Assembly: GCA_963681505.1 (NCBI GenBank)
Contig: OY811979.1
Location: forward strand, 6,142,910-6,206,909
Length of the DNA stretch: 64,000 nt
Direction: 5' to 3'
DNA from: Eunapius fragilis
Taxonomy: Eukaryota; Porifera; Demospongiae; Spongillida; Spongillidae
Positions within the stretch are counted from its first letter, which is position 1, and each line of letters opens with the position of its first letter. The translations under genes were made by a program, and so were the position numbers. The notes under the pieces were generated by a model. That model saw nothing but the letters and a program-made list of their open reading frames with translations. It was not told the DNA's origin and did not search any database. Shown here piece by piece: positions 22,101 through 31,380 of this stretch.

Positions 22101-24969
22101 TGCATTTAATTACCTTACTGCTGTATATTCGTGCATTTCATGTAAATAGAATAATTAATTGAATACAATTCAAGCAATTATGAGTCATACATGTGCAGTT
22201 ATTATATATAATACATAGATGCATAAGAAACACTAACAATACACATCCAATATATATAACCTACAGTTCTACAAAGAACTTGCCATGCATGCAATGCCCT
22301 TCCTAAAATGGAAAATGCACACTGTGCCTCTTTACAGAGGATAGAGGATAGAACAGCTGCAACTGTTACATTGAAGGCAGCTGGTTTTCCTCTGTCAAAG
22401 CCCTGAACAAGGTTAGATTTTATCTTGAGGAAGAGGAGAACAAAGGAGCACATTCCCTCCCCTATCCGTGTACACTACCTGTATGGCATGCATGTAGGTG
22501 TAGCTTTCTTGATTTACTCACCTTGGTTTTAACCGGGAGACATAACATTAGTTCAGTCAACTCCAACTCTGCGCAGTTTAGCAGCTCAAACTTCTTTGTT
22601 CTATTCACCCAATGTCTGAAAGAAGCCGTGACGCCACTATACTCTCCCATAACAGCTTGACGAATCCTCTTGGCTTTCTCTTCGCTAATGGTTCTTCTAC
22701 TTTTATCTACATTCCTTTCACGGCAAAACTTCTCGAATATCAGTCGATGCTCCTCTTTAGACATTATCGAAGTGTTAACGTACCAAGAATTTGCGCAATT
22801 TATAAATTGTTGCGCACTATGTGGATTCACATAGTGCGCAGCGCAATTTATAGATTGCCCAAATTGATAGATTGCGCCTAACAGCAATACGCATTGGATA
22901 TATGAATAAAGCATAAAACTGATATACGCAATCATTGCATAATGTGGAGTGACCATTCCCATGGCGACATTTACGTATATTTAGAATTGTGCAGCGTTAT
23001 AAACAGGGCGATTTCATTTGATTGCTTTGGCTAGCGGTGTTGTTTTTATTTAAATGCATTCACGTCAATAAAAAAGAAGAGTTAAGCAACGGTGGAATAT
23101 CTCCAAAGTCCACACGACGAGTTAGAGTTCTCCCGCGTTCCGTACAGTGATCCCAAACAAAAGCGGGCGTCTGCTCGTAACGGTAATTGAAGCGGGGGGG
23201 GGGGGGGGGGGGGGGGCACTTGCCAGTGTAAAATTAAAATTAAAAAAATAGAGGAAACAAGTAAAGAAAAACATTCTCTGACGAGAAAATTGGTGGGATA
23301 TAGGAATTGGAGGCAGAAGTGGTGTAAAAAGGAGAGGAACAAGGTTTTGAGAAAAGGGTAATGTGACAAAAATACTATATTTAGCACGTGTAAATGTAAC
23401 AGAACCAAAAGAAGTGCTAAACATAGGATTTGTCTTATTACCCTTTTCTCAAAACCTTGCTCCCCCCCCCTTTTTACGCCACCTTTGCCTCCAATTCCTA
23501 TATCCCACCCAACTTTCTCGTCAGAGAATGTTTTTCTTTACTTCTATATATATAATTATGTATCTTTCTAAGTGTCACAGACAAAACGTCACCAAATGCT
23601 TGGCGTGGATATACTTGCTGAACGGCGGGCTTATTACTTTTTCACCCAGCGTTCACATTTACCCTCGTGCATTTTTACTGAACCGCGCGTGTTAAAGTAA
23701 TGCTTGTTACGCATGCCCGGCTCCATGGCTACATCATTTACAGTACGTAATGAAGAAAAATATTAACTTAGCGAAGGTCTTCAACCTAAACAAGATATGG
23801 AAACGTTGTTGCATGAAAATCAGTAGTAGGCGCTTCGCTTTCTTTCGCTACTATCGAACGGGGCACTCTTGTTTAAGTGGCAAGAAATATAGGAAGGGGC
23901 TGAATTTCGTTTGAGTAAAACCTGGATGCATGAGAGGTCAGAATCTATCTCACTTTGGTTACATACAATGAGTACATAAAGCTGCTAGCTGTCGTATGAT
24001 GTAATTCTTGTAAATGCCATGGTTAGTTTAAAATCTTGATTATTGTGGTTTAATGTTATCAAACGAAAATGTCTCACGTGTAAAATGACTGTGCATCTGT
24101 ATTTCTTTCATGTAGGCACAAATGGGATAGTAGTGGTGAATTTATTCAATGATGATGCCAAAAAAAACATATCCTCAAGTGTATCGCAGTTTCATTTGGA
24201 TGTATTCAATCCCGACAATGTATTGCTAACAACCATTCGTCTCGTGAGCTGTTCGGGAACATATCTAGGAAACATCACTTATCCGCAGGGCAGAGTCAGT
24301 TCCGTGAGACTGAGAGGTAGAGATTACCTGGGTTACGGATTTCAATATCAGAGAAATACCAGCAGCCAGTTGTCTTTTTCTGCCCACCCGTGCAAATATC
24401 TGACCCTTGTCCCTCGCCAGTCCAGTGGTGTTGTCGTTGCTTCAGGAAAGAGCCGGATATTCTCGTTCTCTCTCTTAGTCACCGCCAGTACTACACCGGT
24501 GGAGATCAGGATAAGCACGGTTTCAAATTCTGACAGGATCAGAGGCTTGGTGTTGATGAATGGTTCTGTAATCTCTTCAGAAGCAATAGCTACCATATAC
24601 GCAAACCTATCTGCTAGCAAGTTTCTAAATGGAAGCGAAACGGTTTCATTTTCAGTTCAAGTCCGTTGTGGATGCAACGTCAATAATACATACAAACAGG
24701 TGTTTCAGATCTCCAGTGTCATGGTGAGCAAGCAACACGTATCGATGCATGGACTTTGACCATACATGATAATTGCTTATGCAGAGTATGCCTACTGACC
24801 AGTGTGGTGGGTGTCTTAACGGAGGTACCTGTGTCTACCTATTTGGAGGATATTTCTGTTCCTGCCTGCCGTCTTTCATAGGAACCTACTGCCAATCAAG
24901 TAAAGAATTAATATATACGCACCATTTATGCTAATGCAATACACTTCTCTCTTTTCCACAGTGAACTGA
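13150..24969 (+). CDS. Secreted vWA/EGF protein, hemicentin/VWA7-like (5 exons)
   Basis: Exons inferred by hand are 13150-14182, 14230-15003, 24116-24723, 24785-24899 and 24962-24969. Every junction is GT-AG, the phases agree, and the total is 845 codons plus TGA. The ATG at 13150 is preferred over 13069 because a signal peptide begins there ([20 protein letters not shown]). An unrecognised helical region follows, with an RTKR furin-type site at about 244-247. Next is a von Willebrand A domain with MIDAS residues DTTAS (Asp294) and GGDRPE (Asp382), then a segment ending in DAGRW as in hemicentin N-termini. A variable extracellular segment and one six-cysteine EGF domain ([10 protein letters not shown], about 809-841) complete it. 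There is no membrane helix, so the product should be extracellular. Intron 1 is 47 bases; intron 2 is 9.1 kb and full of transposons. The last exon adds only two residues. An extra exon inside intron 2 cannot be excluded. Confidence 0.85.
16432..16566. repeat. 22-base minisatellite inside the pogo element
   Basis: About six tandem copies of CCCATGCACAACCAGCCCTGTT with single-base variants. It is non-coding and lies downstream of the transposase remnants. Confidence 0.9.
16846..18216 (-). pseudogene. Broken pogo-type transposase
   Basis: The reading starts at 18216 with [20 protein letters not shown] and a helix-turn-helix ([20 protein letters not shown]) of the Brinker/CENP-B kind used to bind element ends. 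A frameshift near 17870 moves to a frame with [20 protein letters not shown], the first catalytic Asp region of DDE_1 transposases. A second break near 17610 leads to [15 protein letters not shown] third leads to the C-terminal part ([20 protein letters not shown]) and a very acidic tail ending at 16846. Piece order is complete and collinear, so this is a full-length copy ruined by at least three frame breaks. Confidence 0.85.
18915..20168 (-). pseudogene. Ginger C-terminal region: CXC, Ulp1 protease and PHD finger
   Basis: The frame ending at 18915 encodes a Ulp1/C48-like cysteine protease with GGNHWITV (His), NVFDSKF (Asp) and [15 protein letters not shown] (Cys). A PHD finger follows with Cys-x-Cys, CTGC, WYHESC and WKCKVC. 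Upstream, a Cys-rich CXC-type motif ([10 protein letters not shown]...SHCHPKRAC) is readable in a different frame at about 19750-19850. At least two frame changes, or an unrecognised intron, therefore separate it from the protease. Domain order fits the C-terminal half of Ginger/KRBA2-like proteins. All protease residues are present, but the whole protein is probably not made intact. Confidence 0.75.
20985..22764 (-). pseudogene. Ginger integrase-type transposase, N-terminal half
   Basis: A plausible start is the ATG at 22764 ([20 protein letters not shown]), with a donor GTGAGT after 22522. Further pieces are [14 protein letters not shown] (22380s) and an HHCC zinc motif split between [15 protein letters not shown] (near 21970) and CNICSICQH (near 21730). 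The DDE core has [11 protein letters not shown], the second Asp in LQSDNGREF, and Glu in [10 protein letters not shown] (21179-21562). A GPY/F-like tail [17 protein letters not shown] lies near 21080. The pieces are separated by short AT-rich gaps that look like introns. The core matches retroviral-type integrases, as known for Ginger. Exact splice sites were not all resolved. Confidence 0.72.
22884..23259. other. Short spacer with MPSR-family fragment and G-run
   Basis: A + strand stretch near 23115-23165 reads [18 protein letters not shown], resembling the acidic/basic part of the small ORF at 8264-8413. A run of about 26 Gs (23193-23217) follows. No intact gene. Confidence 0.4.
23260..23542. 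mobile_element. Foldback MITE, about 283 bases
   Basis: Inverted arms start AGTAAAGAAAAACATTCTCT and end at GCTAAA/TTTAGC in the centre (about 23375 and 23418). Order inside the arm is GGGATATAGGAATTGG, GTGGTGTAAAAAGGAG, AACAAGGTTTTGAGAAAAGG, then CTATATTTAGC. Arms are about 85-90 percent identical by eye. A half-element of the same subfamily lies at 51541-51643. It sits in intron 2 of the vWA/EGF gene. Confidence 0.88.
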
Positions 24970-25813
24970 GCTCAGGTGTAGCTATTTTAGGTACATGACT
25001 GATTAAGTTTTATGTTAATTTGCATGTAAACTTTATCACGGGAGTAGGGTCCATATAGAAATGACGCATGGTATGATGAAAAACGTCACTCGCGTCGAGA
25101 CTCGGTTTCTCAACGTTTTTTTGCTCGAACGACGCATCGCTAAACGTGGGAAAAACAACTGGGCATAAACCAAGCAAAACATACCTTTCACAAACAGCGC
25201 CATTAAAAGTGTCACGAACGTACGCGTGTTATTATCAAGGATCACGCATGCGCAATGAAGTAGACACAGCCAAATACTCAGAATGATATCCAGCTCAATT
25301 GTTTTTATCATTTTAAAAATCTACCTAACCCACAACATGGATACAATATTTATACAGATCCTCTTATCACATCATGCTGGCGCCAATCTCTTGGAGGGGA
25401 TGACCTCCACTGCATGCCCTGTGAGATGGGGAGGAGGAAGAAGTGTCGAGACACTCAACCACGCCCATATAGTCACTTAACCAGGTCACCTACACAACCA
25501 CACCACAGCCTCCTGCCCGCACATGCTAACCAGTCGACCCACTCTACCACACGCAATTCCCTTACCAGTACACCCTCACAATCACACACGCATAGCCTCT
25601 GATTGATACAACAATGTAGGTAAAGGAAGTCGGCGAAACTCAGGGCCCGCGGAGGGTATTATAAAGTGTGGGGGCGGATTTTTGTACTTAATTAAGTTGT
25701 AATCGCACCTCCGTATATTCATAGAAACGCGCGTACAAATACAAGCCACTGAAATGCACAAAAAAAATCGATCCTACACATCTATATACCAAAATGTCGC
25801 TTTCGATTATCAT
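24970..25813. other. 3' flank of the vWA/EGF gene, no gene seen
   Basis: Low-complexity CCACAC-rich stretch near 25460-25600 and otherwise unique AT-rich sequence. No clear polyadenylation signal or second gene was identified. Confidence 0.3.
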
Positions 25814-26820
25814 TTATAGAGGCGAACTCAGAGGCAACTTCGTCCAGGTGAATATTAGCTGTTCTGTCCTATGAATCATGAGAGTAGCTAAGTTATTAAA
25901 TCTAATTTGATTCATGCTGGAACGAAGCCACGTTTTCAGGCGACGAGGGGTAGAAAAAGATCTTCCACTGACTGAATTAGTAGCTGGATTGACCAAGATC
26001 AGTTTAGATATAGTAACAATCTCCGAAATTAGGTCCTTTTCACATTGGTCAAGGCTTTGAAAAGCACTGTAAATTTCGTGGAATGATTGAAATTCTCCAC
26101 TTAGCATGAGTTTAAAAACAGGTAATTGGGCCTTCAAAAGTGTGATATTCACACCATCTGCATATTTCTCTGACATTTATTTTACTTCATTAGTTACATC
26201 AATTCCCGGTTTAAGAGCATTTAGAAGTAATGTTTCCATATGACTGTAGACCTTAAACCCTGGGTGCTTGAAACTTTGTCTAATGGCATTGGTTATACCA
26301 AATGGATTGCTTCATAGTATATGTTTCGAAAAAATTCATCAGCTGATGATGGCTGATGAGATTGTCTACTTCCTACTTTAATTTTTTTTTGGGACATTGC
26401 GATGCATGGGCAGTGAAGGTTCCGGTAGACTATGATTCTTAGCCTGTTTTTTAACATTCAGGAAATATAGATCAAACATTTCATCTGATCTCATGTGGCA
26501 CCAAGATTTAATCCAAAAAAATATTGAAATGACTCCATTTGAGCTTTCACACCAATTATACGAGCCCGCATCTCAGTGTCCAATCTTTCTTCCAAGCAGA
26601 TATCCCATTCAAACATCAGGGCTTCATAATTGCCTTTAATCCTTTCAAAGCTTCCTTGAACAGTCCACTGAGTAGGACACAACATTTTTATTCCAGGAGT
26701 GTCCATATGAGTGTCTGCTTTGATACTGCTCAGGATTCCCTCTCTTTTGGGTGAGAGTTTAATTAATTTACAAATTTCCATTGTTGTATCCAAGGTTTCA
26801 GATAGTACTTTGCACGCCAA
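25814..26820 (-). pseudogene. hAT-family (ZMYM1-like) transposase remnant
   Basis: The 5' piece (26820 downward) reads KMLCPTQWTVQGSFERIKGN and MESFQYFFGLNLGAT. The middle (about 26480-26390) reads FDLYFLNVKKQAKNHSLPEP. The 3' piece contains the hAT dimerisation region (LVNPATNSVSGRSFSTPRRL, RFNNLATLMIHRTE) and ends at 25814. These match C-terminal parts of ZMYM1-like hAT transposases found as repeats in many invertebrates. Stops and shifts around 26180-26480 break the frame. The N-terminal half is missing. Confidence 0.8.
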
Positions 26821-27282
26821 TTAACTCCCCTAAGCCTTGCTGTTCAGTGTGATTCTTCAAGTGAAGTTAATTGGCGTGCCTGGGGTGATCGAACAAGCTA
26901 ATGCCGAACGGAGGAGGATGAATACTGACGCTAAAACAGACCGGGAAGGTACCGCTGCCAGACTTCTGGATACAATTCCTAGCGTATCGTTATCAGCCTA
27001 AGGTATTAACGAACATTTTCCTCCCTTCGGCGATTAAAGATCTACTATTCATGTCCAGGAATAATAATACTATGTTACCTCACGTGTATAAAGACCTTGT
27101 TGATTGCCTAGATCTCAGTGACATAGCGCAGAAGTTTTGTTCCTCAATGAAAGGAGTACCCTTTTAAGAAATTTTTAGTAACCAAGCTGAATACACATAT
27201 TTTTTTTCATTCATGGATCATTTTTAAAAATTAAAAAGTTGGCCCCCCCAATCTTAAAATCGTTCCTACGCCACTGTAATAC
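26821..27282. other. Spacer with a short hairpin
   Basis: GCACGCCAATTAACT (26812) and AGTTAATTGGCGTGC (26864) form a 15-base inverted repeat next to the hAT remnant. No transposon ends could be assigned. Confidence 0.4.
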
Positions 27283-27726
27283 GTGCGATTCAGTCGGCGC
27301 GTGAACGTATGGGGTATGCCAGAACAGTTCCGAGTCATCGAAGACGTGGTCCGTGGTCGGGACATGTTCGTAAGCTTACCAACAGGTTGCGGCGTTCTGA
27401 TCTGCTATGGGTATTTATTTGACGAGCTATCGGTTCTAGAGGTACGAAGCAAGACACTCACAATCGCGCTAAAAAGGCAAAGAGCGAGAAACGATGTCAC
27501 AGCCGATCCTCATCTTAGGAGAGTAGCAAGCTCGTCGTCTGAGTCGAGCGACTCCGACGCATGCAAGAAGAAGTTCAAGCGGCGCGAGAGGACCCACCAC
27601 TCCAGGTCGCGGGAGAGCAACTTCCTCAACGCCCCCTTCTGCCTTCACTACCATGTCCCTACCCCTCGAGGCACGAAGTCAAGAGGGGTAAGCATGCCCA
27701 CTTTGATAAACTTACCTCTCTCATAG
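27283..27726 (+). pseudogene. RecQ-helicase-like N-terminal fragment fused to a basic tail
   Basis: WGMPEQFRVIEDVVRGRDMF and VSLPTGCG match the start of a RecQ-type DEAH helicase core (Q motif and motif I). The nucleotide-binding Gly-Lys-Ser is replaced by Gly-Val-Leu, so ATP binding would be lost. After about 45 residues the homology stops and a Ser/Asp-rich and Lys/Arg-rich stretch (SSSSESSDSDACKKKFKRRE) follows. This is most likely a captured or decayed fragment between transposons and not a working gene. Confidence 0.55.
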
Positions 27727-27739
27727 ACGATCCTTCCTC

Positions 27740-28575
27740 ACTCCCCGTTTGACTGAGATACCCAGTAAAAAGGTTGATGGAGTGCTTGATTCCTTGGCAG
27801 AGTGGTCAGGTTAAATTTGTGACAGAAGGCGTAGTACTTCCTGGTCCCTGCCCTGTATAGGGGATCGACGTTGAAGGGGCCACAGCTCTGTGGAGGAGGT
27901 GCCTCAGGCGACCTTCTAGAGCTCTGCCAGCTCTTGAGGCACTGGTGTGGCAGTTCCTCTGAACCAGGCCCCATAACCACAGGTGCCAGAGGCATCCATG
28001 TACAACTGGATTGGACTCTGCATAGTTCCAATCTGGGGAGATGAGTATAGAAATGCCATTCCAAGATGGTAGGAAGCTGTTCCACCATCGTATGTCAGCT
28101 CTGGCTTCAGAATTAAGATGGTATGGTGGTGGAGCCTCATCAAAATCAGCATTCAGAATGGTTCCAATCCAGGCCTCTGAATGCATGGGAACTCCATTCA
28201 GAGGCCTGGATTGTAACCATTCTGAACTCCATTCAGAGGCCTGGATTGGAACCATTCTGAATGCAGATTTTAGGTCTACCTTGGCCATCACGGCTCCTTT
28301 TTCAAATCTGCTAAGGAGCCCCACCACATTGTCAATTGTGGAGTAATGGACAGTGAAAGTAGGTTGCGTGCAGTGAAAGGAAAGCGAGGTCCGTTGTAGG
28401 GTGTGTGCAGTGAAAGGAAAGCGAGGTCCATGGACACACCGTCAGGAGACACAGGCCTTGTCAGGATGATCTTTCAGTTGCTGGAGCTCACGTAGTCCCA
28501 GGCAAGGGGGCAGGCCTTGGCGGGGTGCTCCCCACCGCAGGCTGTGACCCAGCACTTGTGATGCAGCATAGCTTA
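27740..28575 (-). pseudogene. DIRS-like (tyrosine-recombinase) retrotransposon remnant
   Basis: From the 5' side, a zinc-knuckle-like CWVTACGGEHPAKAC (near 28530) is followed by an RT start KGAVMAKVDLKSAFRMVPIQ. RNase H-type pieces follow (RADIRWWNSFLPSWNGISIL and LYMDASGTCGYGAWFRGT). The start of a recombinase-like segment comes last (GTRKYYAFCHKFNLTTLP). The DLKSAFR RT motif and the WWxxFLPxWNG block are typical of DIRS elements. Frames change several times, and a local inverted duplication (28151-28262) sits inside the RT. No catalytic YxDD block was found, so it is a fragment. Confidence 0.72.
28151..28262. repeat. Inverted plus direct triplication of a ~33-base block
   Basis: ATTCAGAATGGTTCCAATCC followed by AGGCCTCTGAATG appears once forward and twice in reverse complement (28195-28226 and 28229-28262), making a hairpin within the DIRS-like RT. 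Confidence 0.9.
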
Positions 28576-28910
28576 CATTTACCTTGACCGGAGTAACTTC
28601 GCTTATGAGAGATAAATCAAAAAGCTGGCGTTTAGGATCGCGGGTGATACCAATGCTAAGTGCACTGATAATCGCTTCCTTAATAGGGGAAGATATTGTA
28701 CGAAGAAGGGAGAGGTCCAGAAATGTAGTAGCTTGCTAATTAAAGCATTAACGCATTCTTGCGGAAGATTAATATTATTCATACATGACGTTGAATGTAA
28801 GTATTATGTAATCGCTCGACAGAAATTTGTACAGGACACCAGACCCACTACTCGCGTAGGCGGTGATGTATCCATCCGCAGCTGCAATGTAGGTCTGGGT
28901 ACGAGACTAA

Positions 28911-29214
28911 TCATGACGCCCCTCTACCGGCTGACTGAGCGTGGCCGAGCGTTCAAATGGACCAGTGAATGTGATGCTGCATTCCAGGAGTTGAAGCAGA
29001 GGCTGATATCGGCACCAGTGCTCATCTTCCCTAATTTTGACAAACCTTTTCTCCTTGACACTGATGGCAGCGAGACTGGTGTTGGAGCGGTTCTGTAGTG
29101 CGTGGTAGCTTACGGGAGCCGTACACTCAGTAAAGCCGAGCGAAAGTACAATGTCACAAGGAAGGAATTGCTGGCTGTAGTCACCTTTGTGAAGCATTTC
29201 CGTCCTTATCTTCT
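28911..29214 (+). pseudogene. Ty3/Gypsy RNase H, left part of a split element
   Basis: Reads TPLYRLTERGRAFKWTSECD, then APVLIFPNFDKPFLLDTDGS, a stop near 29096, then [20 protein letters not shown] and HFRPYLL. This is the linker and first two thirds of a Gypsy RNase H. It stops exactly where the hairpin-ended element begins at 29215. The rest of the same domain resumes at 32891. Confidence 0.85.
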
Positions 29215-29530
29215 ACAAGTAGATAAAAAATTTCTCTTTGAGAAATAGAGTGGGATGTAGGATTGGGATTGGTGGTGTAACAAGCAAGGAAACAAGACAC
29301 ATGGATTGGTACCAGAATACAACAAGACGGTCCTACATTTAGCCAAGAACCATGCATGCACTTTGAATTTCAATTAGCTAAATGTGCATGGTTCTTGGCT
29401 AAATGTAGGACCGTCTTGTAGTATTCTGGTACCAATCCATAATGTGTCTTGTTTCCTTGCTTTTTACACCACCAATCCCAATCCTACATCCCACTCTATT
29501 TCTCAAAGAGAAATGTTTTATCTACTTGTT
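29215..29530. mobile_element. Foldback hairpin at the outer end of the left copy
   Basis: Arms start ACAAGTAGATAAAA and end CTACATTTAGC around a short centre (TTTGAATTTCAATTAGC). Order within the arm is GATGTAGGATTGGG, GGTGGTGTAA, AGCAAGGAAACAAG, then ACGGTCCTACATTTAGC. Confidence 0.9.
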
Positions 29531-30204
29531 TCCTTGCTTTTTTTTTCCTACCATGCAGAGGGATTTGTTAGTTGTCTTGAAACCAATAGCGTATTATAAT
29601 TGTGCCAAATAAGTTAGCACTATCGGTAATTAAGATTTCATCGGCGTTCAATAATGTTACGTAATTATGGTTCCCAGTGAGCATTGGAGATGTACTGCTG
29701 TACTGTACCACCAGGTCTGATTGCTTATGCGAGGTTTGTTCGTGGTATATGTGGTGACACCGCGCGTGCGTATAATGCCTTTTCACATGTTTATTTGATC
29801 AAAAAACACATCTTATTTTTAGTAAAAATTAGCGTGTACAATTCTTAAACGAGAACTTGCCTCGCCTTGTACGTCCCGGTTGTCCCCTCCTGTAGGGATA
29901 AAAATAACTGAAGCAGGAGTGGACCAGCTGTGGCAATTGGAGCAGGAACAGGAGGAATGGGTTCGTCCTCGATGCTGCTGTACATACATACCCGCTATAT
30001 CTTCTATTGTAAGATCCATATCTGTATGTAGATGAAAAGTACACCAAACCATATTCGCACCCCCATATTATGGTCTTGAATAGAACAACTGAACAATGAT
30101 TCGGAGATTACCATTATATATACTGCTGCACCTCATTGGTGGGAAAGTAAAAATAGTTGGCTTATCAAACCTGAAGTGAGGCTTCAAATGGACATGTTAA
30201 CTAT

Positions 30205-30860
30205 GGTCGCATTGCAATGCTGATAAAGTCCTCATACTTTTTTTGGGTGATGAGATATTTCAATTGTCACTGAGGTAATGAGTTCATACTTTGTAGTTTT
30301 CTCACATGTGACAATCAGAGTTAGCATAAGGTATAGGCTTCCAAAATGCAAAAGTTAGCTACACATTACTACACCCAATTATATCCTGTACCATATGCAT
30401 AGCATACATGATTAAGTTTGACATACTAACAGTTCATATGCTACCATCGCTAATTCAACTCAAGTATCCCATCTCTTGACAATCAATCAGCATATGGACA
30501 CACTAATTTTAATTTTTACATGGTTGCATTGCAATGCTGATAAAGTTTTTGGGTGATGAAAATTATCATTATTCCAATTGTCACTGAGTAATGAGTACAT
30601 TCTTTGTAGTTTTCTCACATGTGGATTATGCATGACAACTTAATCAGAGTTAGCATAAGGTATAGGCTTGATACTTTCCACCAAAATGCAAAAGTTAGCT
30701 ACACATAACTACACCCAATTAGATCCTGTACCGTATACGCATAGCATACATGATTAAGTCAGTTCATATGCTACCATCGCTAATTCAACTCAAGTACCCC
30801 ATCTCTTGACAATCAATCAGCATATGGACACATTAATTTTATTTTTACATGTTATATATT
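30205..30860. repeat. Tandem duplication of ~330 bases, left copy only
   Basis: The segment from GCATTGCAATGCTGATAAAG to ATGGACACACTAATTTTA occurs twice in succession (about 30208-30520 and 30525-30850). The right copy has it once (about 37320-37630). Confidence 0.85.
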
Positions 30861-31380
30861 GGTTGTGGAAGGTTTATGCACATATACGCCAGCATCGCTA
30901 TGCCCCAAACAAGCTGACATGCTAATTATATGTATACTAAGCATTACACATTTGCACATATAACCTTTTGCACATAACCTTCCCTTAAAAAAATCTTGAA
31001 TGCATTATGTTTGGAATTACAGTGCTATGCCATCTTATTCCACTACCTAGTAGCATGTCAGGAAGTATGACATACATTGTCAGAAGCCAGCTAGAGCTGA
31101 AGTGTTGTGTCAACAGTTACAGGTGTTAATGTAACATCTGGGAGCAAAGCATCAGCATGCTGAGGCAGGCATGAAGTGCTAATCCCTAGCCTGCATGACA
31201 TGTGATACCAGGAGCAGGACTCAAAACCAGTTTAGATCCAGTAATCCTCATCCCTTTATTAAAAACCCCTGCTCACCCTTACCATTGTTATACTGCTATT
31301 GTGTGGTATTATATTGAGGGGTGTTCATATCACAAATGTCTGCACTTAGATCACGATCAATGTGGCAACAATTACCATGG

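Larger units (their letters stand above)
15042..22883 (-). mobile_element. Ginger-type cut-and-paste transposon
   Basis: Terminal inverted repeats of about 95 bases (15042-15137 and 22789-22883) start TGTTAGGCGCAA. This fits the TGTNR start described for Ginger elements. Four-base flanks GTAA and GCAA could be a decayed 4-base target duplication. Minus-strand coding pieces give an HHCC zinc motif, an integrase-like DDE core with a GPY/F-like tail, a Cys-rich CXC motif, a Ulp1-type protease and a PHD finger. That set matches invertebrate Ginger/KRBA2-like transposases. It lies in intron 2 of the vWA/EGF gene, antisense to it, and is interrupted by a pogo-type element. Frameshifts suggest it is no longer active. 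Confidence 0.8.

Noticed and set aside
15004-24115. Extra vWA/EGF exons inside the 9.1 kb intron
   Set aside because: Exons 2 and 3 join in phase directly (t|gc), and every coding piece found between them is transposon-derived.
29215-29530. Treating the terminal hairpin as an independent later insertion
   Set aside because: The same hairpin is at the mirrored position of the inverted copy at 38292-38573, so it more likely belongs to the element's end.
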